From NCBI RefSeq assembly GCF_000521465.1, contig NZ_BAVR01000001.1, forward strand, positions 61,510 through 125,509: a stretch of DNA of 64,000 nt, given 5' to 3'. A program made the translations under genes and the position numbers. Under the pieces are notes generated by a model. The model worked only from the letters and a program-made list of their open reading frames with translations, did no database searches and had not been told where the DNA came from. This DNA is from Acetivibrio straminisolvens JCM 21531 (lineage in GTDB: Bacteria; Bacillota; Clostridia; Acetivibrionales; Acetivibrionaceae). Shown in pieces: positions 9,686-20,472 of the stretch; the stretch's first letter is position 1, and each line of letters begins with the position of its first letter.

Positions 9686-10481
9686 TTGAAAGAACGAAAA
9701 TTAGGAGTTTGCATAATTTTATGCCTATTTGTAATTGCTGTGATAATATTTGAAGGGATATTGGTTTTATACTCTGTATATTCGCTTGGTTGGACAGGTA
9801 TCGCTGATATTATTAATCTTGCAATCGTAATTATCTCTCATGTTGTTTCAATATGTATTGTTGTGTTATTTTGCATGAGGACTATATTCTGCTTCAAAAA
9901 TAATACACTCAAAGGTTTGGTGAAATATATAGTATCGATTATCTTTCTAGTTTTCACATCAGTTTTTTTAGGAGAACTTTATCTTGTGGCTACTATTACT
10001 GTTTGCAGACCCCGAGTTTTCTATGCGATAAGATATTTTGATGACTTAAGTAAAGCCGTATTAGCTTGTCAAATAGAAGTTGAAGATATTACTTTAATTG
10101 GGAAGGAAATTACTCCTCCGGAAGCCACATCGATAAAAATTACTTGTTTTGAACCGAAGGATTTGACAAAAAGTATAATTATCAAGAAAGACGGAAAAGA
10201 ATTAAGCTATGGTCCCTATCTGGAAGAGAGGTATGGAGACAATTTTTTTTGATGCAAAGTATATTAGAGAATGGATTGCTAATAGTTCTTATTTTGAAGA
10301 CGGTGAAATGACTGAGAAAAATTTTAACAATTATAAATTTTACTTTGTGGTACGTAAAAATAAGTTTGATGAAAATTCAGAGGCAGAAATATTCATTGTG
10401 TTGACTAATGGGGATATTCCAGCGTATGATTATAAAAGTGATAAGATATTGAATTCTATTAAAATTTATAAAGTTGAGTAA
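9686..10481 (+). CDS. Hypothetical membrane protein with extracytoplasmic tail
   Basis: This is a protein of about 264 residues starting at TTG after GAGGAG/AAAAGGGG. A run of eight T at 10243-10250 breaks the frame. One T fewer (or two more) joins two long frames so that GDNFF is followed by DAKYIREWI. Three hydrophobic segments fill residues ~8-115 (CIILCLFVIAVIIF and two more), and a soluble charged domain of ~140 residues follows. I recognise no family. Confidence 0.55.
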
Positions 10482-10596
10482 TTTTGAGGTAAAATTTTAC
10501 ATGACTTATTTTGCTTAAGAGAACAAGTCTATTTCAGTAAAGAGTATGCTTACGGATCATTATAATATTGATTAAAATAGGAGAGTAAGGCGGATC

Positions 10597-11301
10597 ATGG
10601 ATAAAATAGCAGCTTTTATAAGGGATGAACTGTCAGGCTGGAAACCGTGGGAAATTTTATGGATTACCGTAGCTAGCATAACAATTTTGGCGCTTTCCAT
10701 ATATTTGAACGAAAGCCTGATTGGGATTATCATGGCTATAACCGGGGTGATATGTGTTGTATTGACCGGAAAGGGCAAAATTTCGTCTTATGTGTTTGGA
10801 ATGGTTAATACTATACTGTATGCATATGTTGCTTATGGTGCAAAGTATTACGGCGAGGTAATGCTAAATCTTCTATATTATGCCCCCATGAATGTGGTTG
10901 GGTGGGTGATGTGGAATAAGCATATAAGCGCAGAGACAAAGGAAGTAGAAAAGAAAAGGATGAAGGGCTTTGAGAGTATTGTTGTATTTTTAGGCTCTGC
11001 CATAGGAATTTTCTTATACGGTCTGATTTTAAAGAGAATCGGAGGAAGTCTTCCCTTTGTCGATGCTTTAACCACAGTGCTTTCTGTTGTCGCACAGATT
11101 CTTTGCGTAAAAAGATATATGGAGCAGTGGATTCTTTGGATTATTATTGACGTGGTTTCGGTGTATATGTGGGCAATGGCTTTTGTAAACGGAGGAGAGA
11201 GCATTGCAACATTAATTATGTGGAGTATTTACTTGTTAAATGCCATTTTCATGTTTGTCAAATGGTACAGTGAAAGCAGGAGGAATGAGGCAAATGTATA
11301 A
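10597..11301 (+). CDS. pnuC: Nicotinamide riboside transporter PnuC
   Basis: A 234-residue membrane protein with about seven hydrophobic segments and the PnuC-type motifs VLTGKGKISSYVFGMVNTIL and NLLYYAPMNVVGWVMW. PnuC carries nicotinamide riboside by facilitated diffusion coupled to phosphorylation inside the cell. The stop overlaps the start of the NadR-like gene, which supplies the kinase needed for trapping. A TATAAT at 10561 may be the -10 box, and the -35 is weak. Confidence 0.9.
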   Translation: MDKIAAFIRDELSGWKPWEILWITVASITILALSIYLNESLIGIIMAITGVICVVLTGKGKISSYVFGMVNTILYAYVAYGAKYYGEVMLNLLYYAPMNVVGWVMWNKHISAETKEVEKKRMKGFESIVVFLGSAIGIFLYGLILKRIGGSLPFVDALTTVLSVVAQILCVKRYMEQWILWIIIDVVSVYMWAMAFVNGGESIATLIMWSIYLLNAIFMFVKWYSESRRNEANV

Positions 11302-12310
11302 CGTTGGTATATATGGGGGGTCTTTTAATCCTCTGCACTTGGGACATATCAGATGTATAATTGAAGCGGCAAATCAGTGTAAGGAACTACACATTATTAT
11401 CAGTTGCGGCGTAAATCGGGATGAGATACCGCCAAGAATACGATATCGCTGGATTTATCAAGTGACCAAGCATATTGGCAATGTAAAAATACACTTTCTT
11501 GAGGATGATGCAGTTGATAAAAGTGCTTATTCAAAAGAGTATTGGCGAAAAGATGCACAAAAGGTAAAAGACATGGTAGGAAAACCGATTGATGTGGTTT
11601 TTTGCGGAAGTGACTATGATGAAAATAGTTTTTGGAAGCAGTGCTATCCGGAAAGTGAGCTTTATATCATAAAACGGGATGGAATCAGCTCTACAGAGGT
11701 ACGAAAGAATCCTTACGCCAATTGGGACAGCATACCGAATGTGGTGAGAGAATACTTTGTCAAAAAAGTATTGCTAATTGGTGGAGAAAGCACAGGGAAA
11801 TCAACGCTTACGATAAATTTGGCAAATTATTATAATACAAATTATGTGGAAGAAGTCGGAAGAGAAATTTCTATGCGTTCCGGAACAGATATTCTTATGA
11901 TACCCAGTGATTTTACCGATATTTTGCTGACACATAAGATGAAAGAATTGGAGGCAATTAAACACAGCAACAAAGTTTTGTTCATTGACACGGATTGTTT
12001 GATTACCCGGTTCTATATTGATTTTCTGGATGATCCGCAAAATGATAAGGATAGGAATAAGGCGTTGGCTGACGCAATTTCAGATTTAAACCATTATGAT
12101 TTGGTGTTTTATTTGGAGCCTGATGTGGAGTTTGTACAGGATGGCGATAGAAGTGAAATAATAGCTGCCAACCGGGAAAAGTACGGAAATCAGATAAAGA
12201 AATTATTTGATGAGCGGGGCATTAAGTATATATGTGTCGGCGGAAATTATCATGAGCGCTTCCTCCGCGTGACATCGGAGGTTGATAAGATGCTTGGTAT
12301 TAATAGATAG
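11294..12310 (+). CDS. nadR: NadR-type bifunctional NMN adenylyltransferase / NR kinase
   Basis: The protein has about 338 residues. The N-terminal nucleotidyltransferase domain begins GIYGGSFNPLHLGH (the HxGH motif) and ends with the ISSTEVR motif near residue 140. The C-terminal kinase domain has the P-loop GGESTGKST and FIDTDC. I chose the ATG at 11294 because the AGGAGG at 11278-11283 is ten bases upstream; an ATG at 11285 is too close. No N-terminal DNA-binding domain is present, so it is an enzyme and not the repressor form. It works with PnuC in NAD salvage from nicotinamide riboside. Confidence 0.9.
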   Translation: MYNVGIYGGSFNPLHLGHIRCIIEAANQCKELHIIISCGVNRDEIPPRIRYRWIYQVTKHIGNVKIHFLEDDAVDKSAYSKEYWRKDAQKVKDMVGKPIDVVFCGSDYDENSFWKQCYPESELYIIKRDGISSTEVRKNPYANWDSIPNVVREYFVKKVLLIGGESTGKSTLTINLANYYNTNYVEEVGREISMRSGTDILMIPSDFTDILLTHKMKELEAIKHSNKVLFIDTDCLITRFYIDFLDDPQNDKDRNKALADAISDLNHYDLVFYLEPDVEFVQDGDRSEIIAANREKYGNQIKKLFDERGIKYICVGGNYHERFLRVTSEVDKMLGINR

Positions 12311-12321
12311 AATAACATTAT

Positions 12322-12337
12322 GAGCCTTTACAGGCTC
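12322..12337 (+). terminator. Weak stem-loop after nadR
   Basis: GAGCC and GGCTC arms enclose TTTACA. No long T run follows, so it may be a weak terminator or an mRNA end stabiliser. Confidence 0.35.
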
Positions 12338-12531
12338 AATCATTATCAAAATAATTGCGATGTCATAGAAAGATTACAATTCTATTTGGGAAAAGAAGAA
12401 GGAGGACAACGAAGATAGAGCTGTTAGAATTAAGCTGTATAGAGATCATATTTTATAATCAAAATTATAGTCTCCCACCTACTATATACGCACTATAATA
12501 AAATATAACTAATTTATCCGCAGGTGGGAAC

Positions 12532-13218
12532 ATGATAAAAATAAATGAGTTTTTTGCGATTCTGTTAATGATATTGCCGGGGGTTTTAACCGAAAAAATA
12601 GTCCGCTTTTGCGGGAGTGTCAATAAAGAAAAAAAGCATAGCGATTTTATGACTACTATAAACGGTATATTATATAGCTTGCCGATTGTGATTTTTGTGG
12701 GGTTTGTGGCGGATTGGCTTTGGGGATTTGACAACATAACCGAAATATTTGATTCTTTAAGTTCTATCCGTTTTTTAGCGGTATTCATGGCAATGTCGGT
12801 TGCTACTTCAATTATTTTTGGTATTGTTGTAGCTTGGTTTATTAGAAAATATCAAAATCCCATAAGGGCATTTGTACAGAAAAAAATATTCAGAAAAAAT
12901 ATTTTGACCAGCGAAGATACGTGCTGGGAATCATTCTTTTTCAGCAGAGACTCTATGTATCTTGAAGTGATTAAAGACGGTAAATCTTATTTTGGCTTTC
13001 ATACTCAATTTTCTTTGAATGATGAGCAAAAGGAGCTAATACTGCATCCGATAAAAAACTTGAATTATTATCCTGAAGAAGAGATACGGCCGTTATTCCA
13101 AGATGTAAATCGAATTTTTATAAATTTTGAAAAAAATATCGTAATCAAGGATTACGATACCACCAAATATAAAGAATGGTTGAAAGAGAAAATTGAAAGA
13201 GAAAATGCTAATCCTTAG
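12532..13218 (+). CDS. DUF6338-like membrane protein
   Basis: A 228-residue protein with a hydrophobic start (FFAILLMILPGVLTEKI), two more membrane segments (LPIVIFVGFVADWLW, FLAVFMAMSVATSIIFGIVV) and a soluble C-terminal domain with WESFFFSRDSMYLEV and YFGFHTQFSLND. The shape matches DUF6338 proteins of unknown function. Its 3' end overlaps by 11 bp a convergent proline-rich mini-gene, an arrangement worth comparing in relatives. Confidence 0.65.
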   Translation: MIKINEFFAILLMILPGVLTEKIVRFCGSVNKEKKHSDFMTTINGILYSLPIVIFVGFVADWLWGFDNITEIFDSLSSIRFLAVFMAMSVATSIIFGIVVAWFIRKYQNPIRAFVQKKIFRKNILTSEDTCWESFFFSRDSMYLEVIKDGKSYFGFHTQFSLNDEQKELILHPIKNLNYYPEEEIRPLFQDVNRIFINFEKNIVIKDYDTTKYKEWLKEKIERENANP

Positions 13219-13291
13219 GTTTGGGTGGTGGAGATGGCGGCGGATTAATCGGTGTTCCGGACCGTGTTTCGCCGTTTGGTTTATCATGCAT
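13208..13291 (-). CDS. 27-residue proline-rich mini-protein
   Basis: On the minus strand an ATG at 13291 opens a 27-codon frame ending at 13208. The peptide is polar and ends in a proline-rich stretch, INPPPSPPPKPKD. An excellent GGGAGG site sits eight bases upstream of the ATG. It converges with and overlaps the end of the DUF6338 gene. No other frame at this place gives a better product. The function is unknown. Conservation in related genomes would decide whether it is a gene. Confidence 0.5.
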   Translation of the reverse strand: MHDKPNGETRSGTPINPPPSPPPKPKD

Positions 13292-13518
13292 TTAATGATC
13301 CTCCCTTCTTTTTATATTCAAAGTATATGACACGGATATATTGGAAAAGCACCGGATAATTTTTACTGAAACAAGACGGTCCGGCATAATGGACGACTTC
13401 AAATTGTACCGGAATTGATTATTCCGGTTTATTTACACCCTAAGCTTATTTTCTGCATATTTTAAATAAGATACATAATTTTGGATGACATAACAACACA
13501 GCATTCGACAGGGGGGCG

Positions 13519-14262
13519 ATGAAAATGGATTTACAGGAGTGGGCAAAAGAAAACATTGAATTTGTGGGAAACTCCAACACCAACAAGTCAAGCCGGCAAG
13601 GGCGAATTCCCGAAATAATAGTCGACCATATATCCGAAGGCACTATGTCCAGTATGATAAGCTGGTTTACATCCCAGGACAACAAAGTTTCCAGTGCTCA
13701 TTTTGGGGTGAGCAAAGCAGGTAAGATATATCAATTTGTTGCAATAGAGGATTGTGCATGGGCGAATGGGCTGACGTCAGGAATTGAAAATGCCACAGCT
13801 GAACTGGTGCTAAAGAAAGGTAAGTCCGAAAATCCCAACTGGTATTCGGTAAGCATTGAACATGAAGGTGTTTGGGCAGAGACAAAAGGAGTATTAACTC
13901 CGGAACAGCTAAAGGCAACAAAGATGCTTCACAAATATATAATAGAATATGTAAAAGATAAATACGGCCACAAAATTGAGCCGTCACGAGAAACTATAAT
14001 AGGTCATTCTGAGATAGACAAAACCCAAAGACCCAACTGCTGGGGAACTGTTCCCGTTTCGGGAGATAATAGACTTTTTAATTAATGAAGGCTTACCTTT
14101 TAAAGACATAAAAGGCCACTGGGCACAAGAACTGATAGTTGATGCGTATGAGCAGGGCATTATAAAAGCTATCAAGACGGAACCTTTAGGCCCGATGCGC
14201 CGTTGAGCAGAGCTGAAGGAACAGCTCTTGCCATGTCAATACTGAAAAAGCTTAAGGAATAA
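13519..14262 (+). CDS. N-acetylmuramoyl-L-alanine amidase with C-terminal SLH domain
   Basis: The protein has about 248 residues, merged across frame breaks near 14070 and 14172. The amidase_2 fold shows VDHISEGTMSS, SAHFGVSKAGKIYQFV, SIEHEGVW and the zinc/catalytic end region PSRETIIGHSEID...NCWG. After the first break the frame reads PFKDIKGHWAQELI and, after adding one G, GYQDGTFRPDAPLSRAE, a single S-layer homology domain. The start has a GGGGGGCG site. No signal peptide is visible, which is unusual for a protein with an SLH domain. The product would cleave the amide bond of peptidoglycan stem peptides at the cell surface. Confidence 0.8.
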
Positions 14263-14284
14263 ATCTATAAGAAGTAAATCTTCA

Positions 14285-14336
14285 AATAATAATTCTAATT
14301 GGCCTCATTGTAATCTAATTGGGGCTTTTCTTTTTT
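14285..14336 (+). terminator. Possible terminator after the amidase gene
   Basis: An imperfect stem (GGCCTCATT with AATTGGGGC) is followed by CTTTTCTTTTTT. The stem has mismatches, so support is modest. Confidence 0.4.
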
Positions 14337-14377
14337 AAATCATGACTAAATCTATATCAGAAATAATAAATAAACTA

Positions 14378-14433
14378 TTGACAATGGAATAATTATCATT
14401 TAAAATAAAATACAATAAAACATATATGATAAC
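14378..14433 (+). promoter_or_regulatory. Promoter and shared operator of the sulfur island (unit 1, metY)
   Basis: TTGACA at 14378-14383 and TAAAAT at 14401-14406 are 17 bp apart. Ten bases after the -10 box begins TAAAACATATATGATAAC (14416-14433). The same AAAACATAT core sits after the -10 box of the cysK, ridA and CODH promoters. Position across the start point suggests repression. Confidence 0.65.
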
Positions 14434-14439
14434 TAAGGA

Positions 14440-14512
14440 TTAGGGTTGACCAGAAAACTGGAGGCTTGGGCAATTCACTATAAAGTGAAAAACAATGCCT
14501 CTTATTTTTTAC
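14440..14512 (+). ncRNA. Structured 5' leader of metY, possible attenuator
   Basis: The leader contains hairpin CCAG-AAAA-CTGG directly followed by a second stem GAGGC...GCCTC, which encloses an inner hairpin TTCAC-TATAAA-GTGAA. The outer stem is followed by TTATTTTTT, so it could be a terminator upstream of the MetY ribosome site. I do not recognise the S-box, SMK box or another standard riboswitch core. Confidence 0.45.
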
Positions 14513-14528
14513 AAGGAGATGAGGGCGA

Positions 14529-15820
<1,292 letters not shown>

Positions 15821-15901
15821 AGTGCAAGGCTTTCCAATAAAAGTCGAATAAATTCTGTTCTAAAGAAGTTCCTAAAGGGTTTAGGAATTTTAAAATAACA
15901 A

Positions 15902-15932
15902 AAACACGACTAAACAAGTATGAATACTAATG
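15902..15932 (+). repeat. 31-bp intergenic repeat, copy 1
   Basis: AAACACGACTAAAC followed by AAGTATGAATACTAATG closely matches the repeat at 24743-24773. Its 3' half holds the inverted repeat AGTAT-GA-ATACT. A shorter copy of the 5' half is at 23497-23510, and a variant at 14337-14350. All four are in intergenic spaces of the sulfur island. Confidence 0.6.
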
Positions 15933-16002
15933 AAAACGGCTGAAATACTTAAAAAGCAGAGAAAATTAAGCAAATATAACAGATTAGGGGGGAGGATTTA
16001 AA

Positions 16003-17049
16003 ATGAAAAGAAAGCTTTTTTCGGTAATTGCCATGATACTGCTCTTTACTTTGGTGTTGCCGGGATGCAGAAAAGAGGAAAGCACACCGGCAGGCAACTT
16101 AAATGAAACGGGAACAACAGTAGTAAGTCCCGGCAATGGCTCAAAGCAACAGAAAAAGAAGATAACCGTATCCTATGCCGGAGGAACGTGCGAAGCGCCA
16201 TTGTTTGCGGCATACCATAAAGGCTTTTTCGAGGATGAGGGCCTAGAGGTTGAGTTCGTAAAAGCAGATTTCGAAAAGCTAAAAACCGGAATAGCTTCAG
16301 GAAAAATTGACGCATCTGTGGGTAACTTCGCATGGTTTAAAGCGATTGAACAAGGCTTGAAGGTTAAGCTTACCGCAGGAATTCACGCCGGATGTATTGT
16401 AGCTGTGGCGCCGCCCGACTCCGGTATAAAAAGTGTTACAGACCTAAAAGGCAAAACCATAGGTGTGGAATCAATAGGCGGAGGGCCAATGATTATTCTG
16501 TCCTTTGAGCTTCAAAAAGCCGGGCTCGACCCTAAAAAGGATGTTCAGTGGAAGGCATTTCCTTCTGCGCAGCTTGAAACAGCGATTGACAAAAAGGAGA
16601 TTGATGCCTTTATCACTTGGGACCCGTTCGGAACAAAACTTGTCAAGGAAAAGAACTATGTTGCCTTGGTTGATATAGCAAAAGATGAGCCATATAGATC
16701 AGGATACTGCTGCTATGTGGTTGTAAGTGAAAAGCTGGTAAAAGAAGACCCGGATGCTGCAGCCAGATATACCAGAGCAGTTTTGAGAGCCACCGAGTGG
16801 GTGGGTGAAAATATTGATGAGGCCTCTAAAATTGAGGTTGACAACAAGTATGTATCTGTGAGTGTTGAACAGAATGCAGAATTTCTTAGAGGCTACGTTT
16901 GGAGACCGGGGGTAAAAAGCGCAAAAGAAAACATCAAATTCTTTATTCATGAACAGAAAGAGCAAGGTATACTTGAAGCTTCTACCGATGAAACAGAATT
17001 ATTTAACAAGATATTTGCAGAAGTCATACCTGACTTTAATGGAAATTAA
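16003..17049 (+). CDS. SsuA/NMT1-type substrate-binding lipoprotein 1
   Basis: A 348-residue protein with a lipoprotein signal (hydrophobic core to residue ~20, lipobox LPGC) and a periplasmic-binding fold of the sulfonate/nitrate/taurine type (VSYAGGTCEAPLFAAYHKGF, IASGKIDASVGNFAWF, VWEDPFG-like ITWDPFG). It would capture a small organic anion outside the membrane for the permease and ATPase encoded next. The start has GGGGGGAGGA. The location after MetY and before the nitrogenase-like genes suggests an organosulfur ligand, which the sequence does not prove. Confidence 0.88.
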   Translation: MKRKLFSVIAMILLFTLVLPGCRKEESTPAGNLNETGTTVVSPGNGSKQQKKKITVSYAGGTCEAPLFAAYHKGFFEDEGLEVEFVKADFEKLKTGIASGKIDASVGNFAWFKAIEQGLKVKLTAGIHAGCIVAVAPPDSGIKSVTDLKGKTIGVESIGGGPMIILSFELQKAGLDPKKDVQWKAFPSAQLETAIDKKEIDAFITWDPFGTKLVKEKNYVALVDIAKDEPYRSGYCCYVVVSEKLVKEDPDAAARYTRAVLRATEWVGENIDEASKIEVDNKYVSVSVEQNAEFLRGYVWRPGVKSAKENIKFFIHEQKEQGILEASTDETELFNKIFAEVIPDFNGN

Positions 17050-17074
17050 GAAACTTTAAATGGGGGATAAATCA

Positions 17075-18091
17075 ATGGCCGTAAATCCGTTAAACTACTC
17101 AGAAAACATCAGCATACATAGTAATGTGGGCATAAACTCCAAAACAAGAAAAATATTTTCCCCGTAATAGTTTTACCGCTTTTTGCTTTTGTATTAGCTC
17201 TGCATCTTCATCTAACCTTGCCAAACAACCAGGAATTCAATATCCGTTATACATATGCAGCAGTTCTGGCGACAGCGGCGGTTTTGTATCTGGTACTGTG
17301 CCTGCTTTCACTGAAGATTGAAACACTATCCCGCAAGCTTAAACATTTTGTACCCCTTGTTACGGTGGCAGTCCTGTTATTGGAGCTATGGGACCTGGCA
17401 ACACTGAAGTTTGCACTGCTTGAACTTCCCTACTTTCCCGGGCCCGACAAAGTTCTCTCGGTCTTCAGGGATGATTGGCAGCTCCTTCTTATAAGCACAT
17501 TGCATTCAATAAGGCTTATGTTCATCGCCTATTTGATTGGAGTATCCCTTGGACTGGTTACGGGTATAACAATGGCTGGAGCAAAAAGGTCAACTACTGG
17601 CTAACACCGTTCCTTAGAATAATAGGTCCCATTCCTGCCACCGCATGGATTCCGGTAGCAATGGTGGTTTTCCCCAATACTTTCTCCGCAAGTGTGTTCT
17701 TGATTGTCCTTGCAGTTTGGTTCCCGGTGACGGTTATGACCAGCTCCGGCATAGCAAATGTGAGAAACTCCTTCTTTGAAGTGGCAAAGACATTGGGAGC
17801 GGATAGAAAATATCTGATATTTAAAGTTGCCATACCGGCAGCTTACCCCAACATATTTATTGGGCTGTTCATGGGAATGGGCTCTTCATTCCTGACCTTG
17901 ATTGTGGGCGAAATGTTGGGTGTAAAAGCCGGGCTCGGATGGTATATCAACTGGGCGCAAGGTTGGGCAGAGCTTCACAAGGTGTATGCAAGTCTTATTT
18001 TAATGGCGGTAATGTTCTCAAGCTTTTGACCTTGCTGTTCAAGTTTAAGGACAGAGTTCTAATCTGGCAAAAGGGGCTGATAAAATGGTAA
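17075..18091 (+). CDS. SsuC/TauC-type ABC transporter permease 1
   Basis: A permease of about 339 residues, split by three single-base losses: near 17165 (CCCC for CCCCC), 17578 (ATGGC for ATGGGC) and 18018 (one T). After repair it shows six to seven membrane segments, and the binding-protein-dependent permease signature lies in FFEVAKTLGADRKYLIFKVA. Its last codons overlap the start of the ATPase gene. It forms the channel of the first importer. Confidence 0.82.
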
Positions 18092-18882
18092 ATTCCCGGA
18101 AAGTAGATTCAGGAAAGCTTGAGATTAAAAATGTAGGACGCACTTTTCTAGATGTAAAGGGTAATGAAATCGTAGCACTAAAGGATGCAAGCCTTATCGT
18201 AAATGAAGGGGAATTTGTCTCCCTTGTAGGTCCCAGTGGATGCGGTAAATCCACTTTACTAAGACTCATCGCAGGACTTGATACTCCAAGCCTTGGAGAA
18301 GTGTTGCTTGACGGGACACCGATTTCGGGCCCGGGTTATGAAAGGGGGCTAGTGTTTCAAGACCCAACCCTTTTCCCGTGGCTCAATGTGAAAAATAATG
18401 TGGCCTCGGGATTGGTTGCAAGAAAGGTTTATAACAAAAAGGAAAATGAAGTGCAGGATTATATCAATCTTGTGGGCCTTACCGGTTTTGAAAACTCGTA
18501 TCCTCACCAATTGTCGGGGGGAATGGCCCAAAGGGTGGCCCTTGCCAGGGCACTGGTGAACCATCCGAAGGTACTACTCTTGGATGAACCGCTGGGAGCT
18601 TTGGATGCTTTTACCCGTATGCAAATGCAAGATGAGATTTTAAGAATATGGCAGGAGCGCCAAACCACTGTTGTTTTGGTAACCCATGATATAGATGAGG
18701 CAATCTACATGAGCGACAGAATTGTAATTATGACACCAAGACCGGGAAAGATTCAGGAGACAATAAAAGTCGAGATTGGAAGGCCGAGACGAAGAAACGA
18801 TCCCGACTTCTTCAAAATAAGGTCAAAAATCCTTGAAATCTTACATTTCGCAAAAGAAGAACAGCTAAGCTATTATCTCTGA
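18085..18882 (+). CDS. SsuB/TauB-type ABC transporter ATPase 1
   Basis: A 265-residue ATPase with Walker [11 protein letters not shown]-loop VFQDPTLFPW, signature LSGGMAQRVALARAL, Walker B VLLLDEPLGALDA and the switch His in [10 protein letters not shown]. The APLGALD-type end and the PRRRNDPDFF tail fit the nitrate/sulfonate/taurine family. It overlaps the permease gene by seven bases and powers import. Confidence 0.9.
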   Translation: MVNSRKVDSGKLEIKNVGRTFLDVKGNEIVALKDASLIVNEGEFVSLVGPSGCGKSTLLRLIAGLDTPSLGEVLLDGTPISGPGYERGLVFQDPTLFPWLNVKNNVASGLVARKVYNKKENEVQDYINLVGLTGFENSYPHQLSGGMAQRVALARALVNHPKVLLLDEPLGALDAFTRMQMQDEILRIWQERQTTVVLVTHDIDEAIYMSDRIVIMTPRPGKIQETIKVEIGRPRRRNDPDFFKIRSKILEILHFAKEEQLSYYL

Positions 18883-18945
18883 TTGTAAAAATAACCTTTG
18901 ATTTTTAACCGTTTCAAAATCTAAAAAGGTTTGGGGGAAGTATCT

Positions 18946-19107
18946 ATGGCAGAAATAAATAAAAACGACAAAAAAGCGCTTACTGAGGAAGATACAAAGA
19001 GGTTAATAAAAATCATCAATGATATAAAATTCGGAACCGTCACAATTATTATTCAGGACGGCAAGGTGATTCAGATTGAAAAAAACGAAAAAATAAGGCT
19101 TGTTTAA
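18946..19107 (+). CDS. YezD-like small protein (DUF2292)
   Basis: A 53-residue protein too short for most gene callers. The core IKFGTVTIIIQDGKVIQIE matches the DUF2292/YezD family, whose members are often found with sulfate and sulfonate assimilation genes. The GGGGGAAG site is well placed for the ATG at 18946. It sits 14 bp before the nitrogenase-like K gene, in the same operon. Its biochemical role is unknown. Confidence 0.8.
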   Translation: MAEINKNDKKALTEEDTKRLIKIINDIKFGTVTIIIQDGKVIQIEKNEKIRLV

Positions 19108-19121
19108 AGGTGGGGTTGTAA

Positions 19122-20457
19122 ATGGGAAAGTTTGTTGATCGTCCTAAATATATTTGCGCAATGGGCGGTGCTGTTGCCACTCTCAATGCCCTGCCCGGTG
19201 TTGTGCCCATACTTCATGCGGCAGCCGGGTGCGGATTTAATATATCCAATGCAATTAACGGGGGCGGCGGCTATGTGGGAAGCGGATACTGCGGAGGCCA
19301 GTCGCTGCCAAGCTCCAATGTTTTTGAAAGGGAAATTGTTTTTGGCGGTGAGGGAAGGCTAAAGCAGCAGATTTTAAGCACAATGGAAATTGTCGAGGCG
19401 GATATTTACTTTGTCATTACAGGCTGCATGGTAGAAATGATAGGGGATGATGCCGAATCTGTCGTTAAAAGTCTCGATAAAGGAAAAAGGCTTTTTGCCG
19501 CCGATACCGGAGGTTTTAGGGGCAACTCTTACAAAGGCTATGATATTGTCCTGTCAAAACTGTTCACTGAGTATGTTGAAGCAAATCATAAAAAGGATGA
19601 AAGGCTGGTTAACCTCTGGGGTGTCGTACCTGTGCAGGATGTTTACTGGAAGGGAAACCTAAGAGTTTTAAAAAGGCTTGTTGAAGGTCTGGGATATAAG
19701 GTCAACACGTTCTTTGGAGAAGATGAAACCCTTGAGAATCTAAAAAACTCTTCAAAAGCAGTTTTAAATATTGTGGTTTCCGATACATACGGGGTTGATG
19801 CGGCTAAAACATTTAAAGAAGTGCACGGTACCGATTATATCACTGTGGATTTTCCCATTGGAGATCATGGGACCACAAGATTTATCGAAAAAGTGGGAAC
19901 AGCCCTTGGGGTGAGCGGTGAACTTATCAATGAGCTTATTGAAAAGGAGAGAAGAAGGTATTACGGGTATTTAGAGAGGGTTGTCGATGCCTACAGCGAT
20001 TTTGATCTTCAAAGATACGCAGTTGTTGTGGGGGATGTGAATTACACCCAGGGAATCACGAGGTTTCTTGCCGATGATTTGGGTTGGCTTCCCGAATTGG
20101 TTGTCATAAATGATTTGATAAAGGAAGAGCAAAAGGAAATTGTAGCAAGAAAATTTACCGACTATGAATCAGGAATAAAGCCTGAACTGGTGTTTGATAC
20201 GGATGCCTCCGGTGTATTAAAACATATAAACCGGCATTGGGAGGAAAACAGGGGTTCAAGGTATTACAACTCCATGACTCCGGCTTTTGTCATCGGGAGC
20301 AGCATCGAAAAGGAAACTGCTCAAAAGATTAATGCCCAGCACCTAAGTGTAATGTATCCCGTTTCCAACCGTGTTGTTTTGGATAGCATATGCAGGATTT
20401 GACGGAGCACTTACATTAACGGAAGATATTCTAAGTGTGCTTTTGGAAAGCAGATAA
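19122..20457 (+). CDS. Nitrogenase-like component 1, NifK-type subunit
   Basis: A protein of about 444 residues. The frame breaks near 20390, and restoring it continues as AGFDGALTLTEDIL to a stop at 20457. Three cysteines match the P-cluster ligands of NifK: C12 (ICAMGG), C37 (AAAGCGFN) and C102 (TGCMVEMIGDD). The N-terminus is short, without the long NifK extension. The typical group motif GSGYCGGQ (C57) is present. Together with the next gene it should form a heterotetramer that receives electrons from the NifH-like protein. Related complexes include methylthio-alkane reductase, chlorophyllide reductases and the F430-forming CfbD; context favours sulfur chemistry. Confidence 0.85.
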
Positions 20458-20472
20458 TGGGGGGATTTATCA

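Noticed and set aside
14440..14512. SAM-I (S-box) riboswitch before metY
   Set aside because: The conserved S-box core and kink-turn pattern are not seen; only two local hairpins can be supported.
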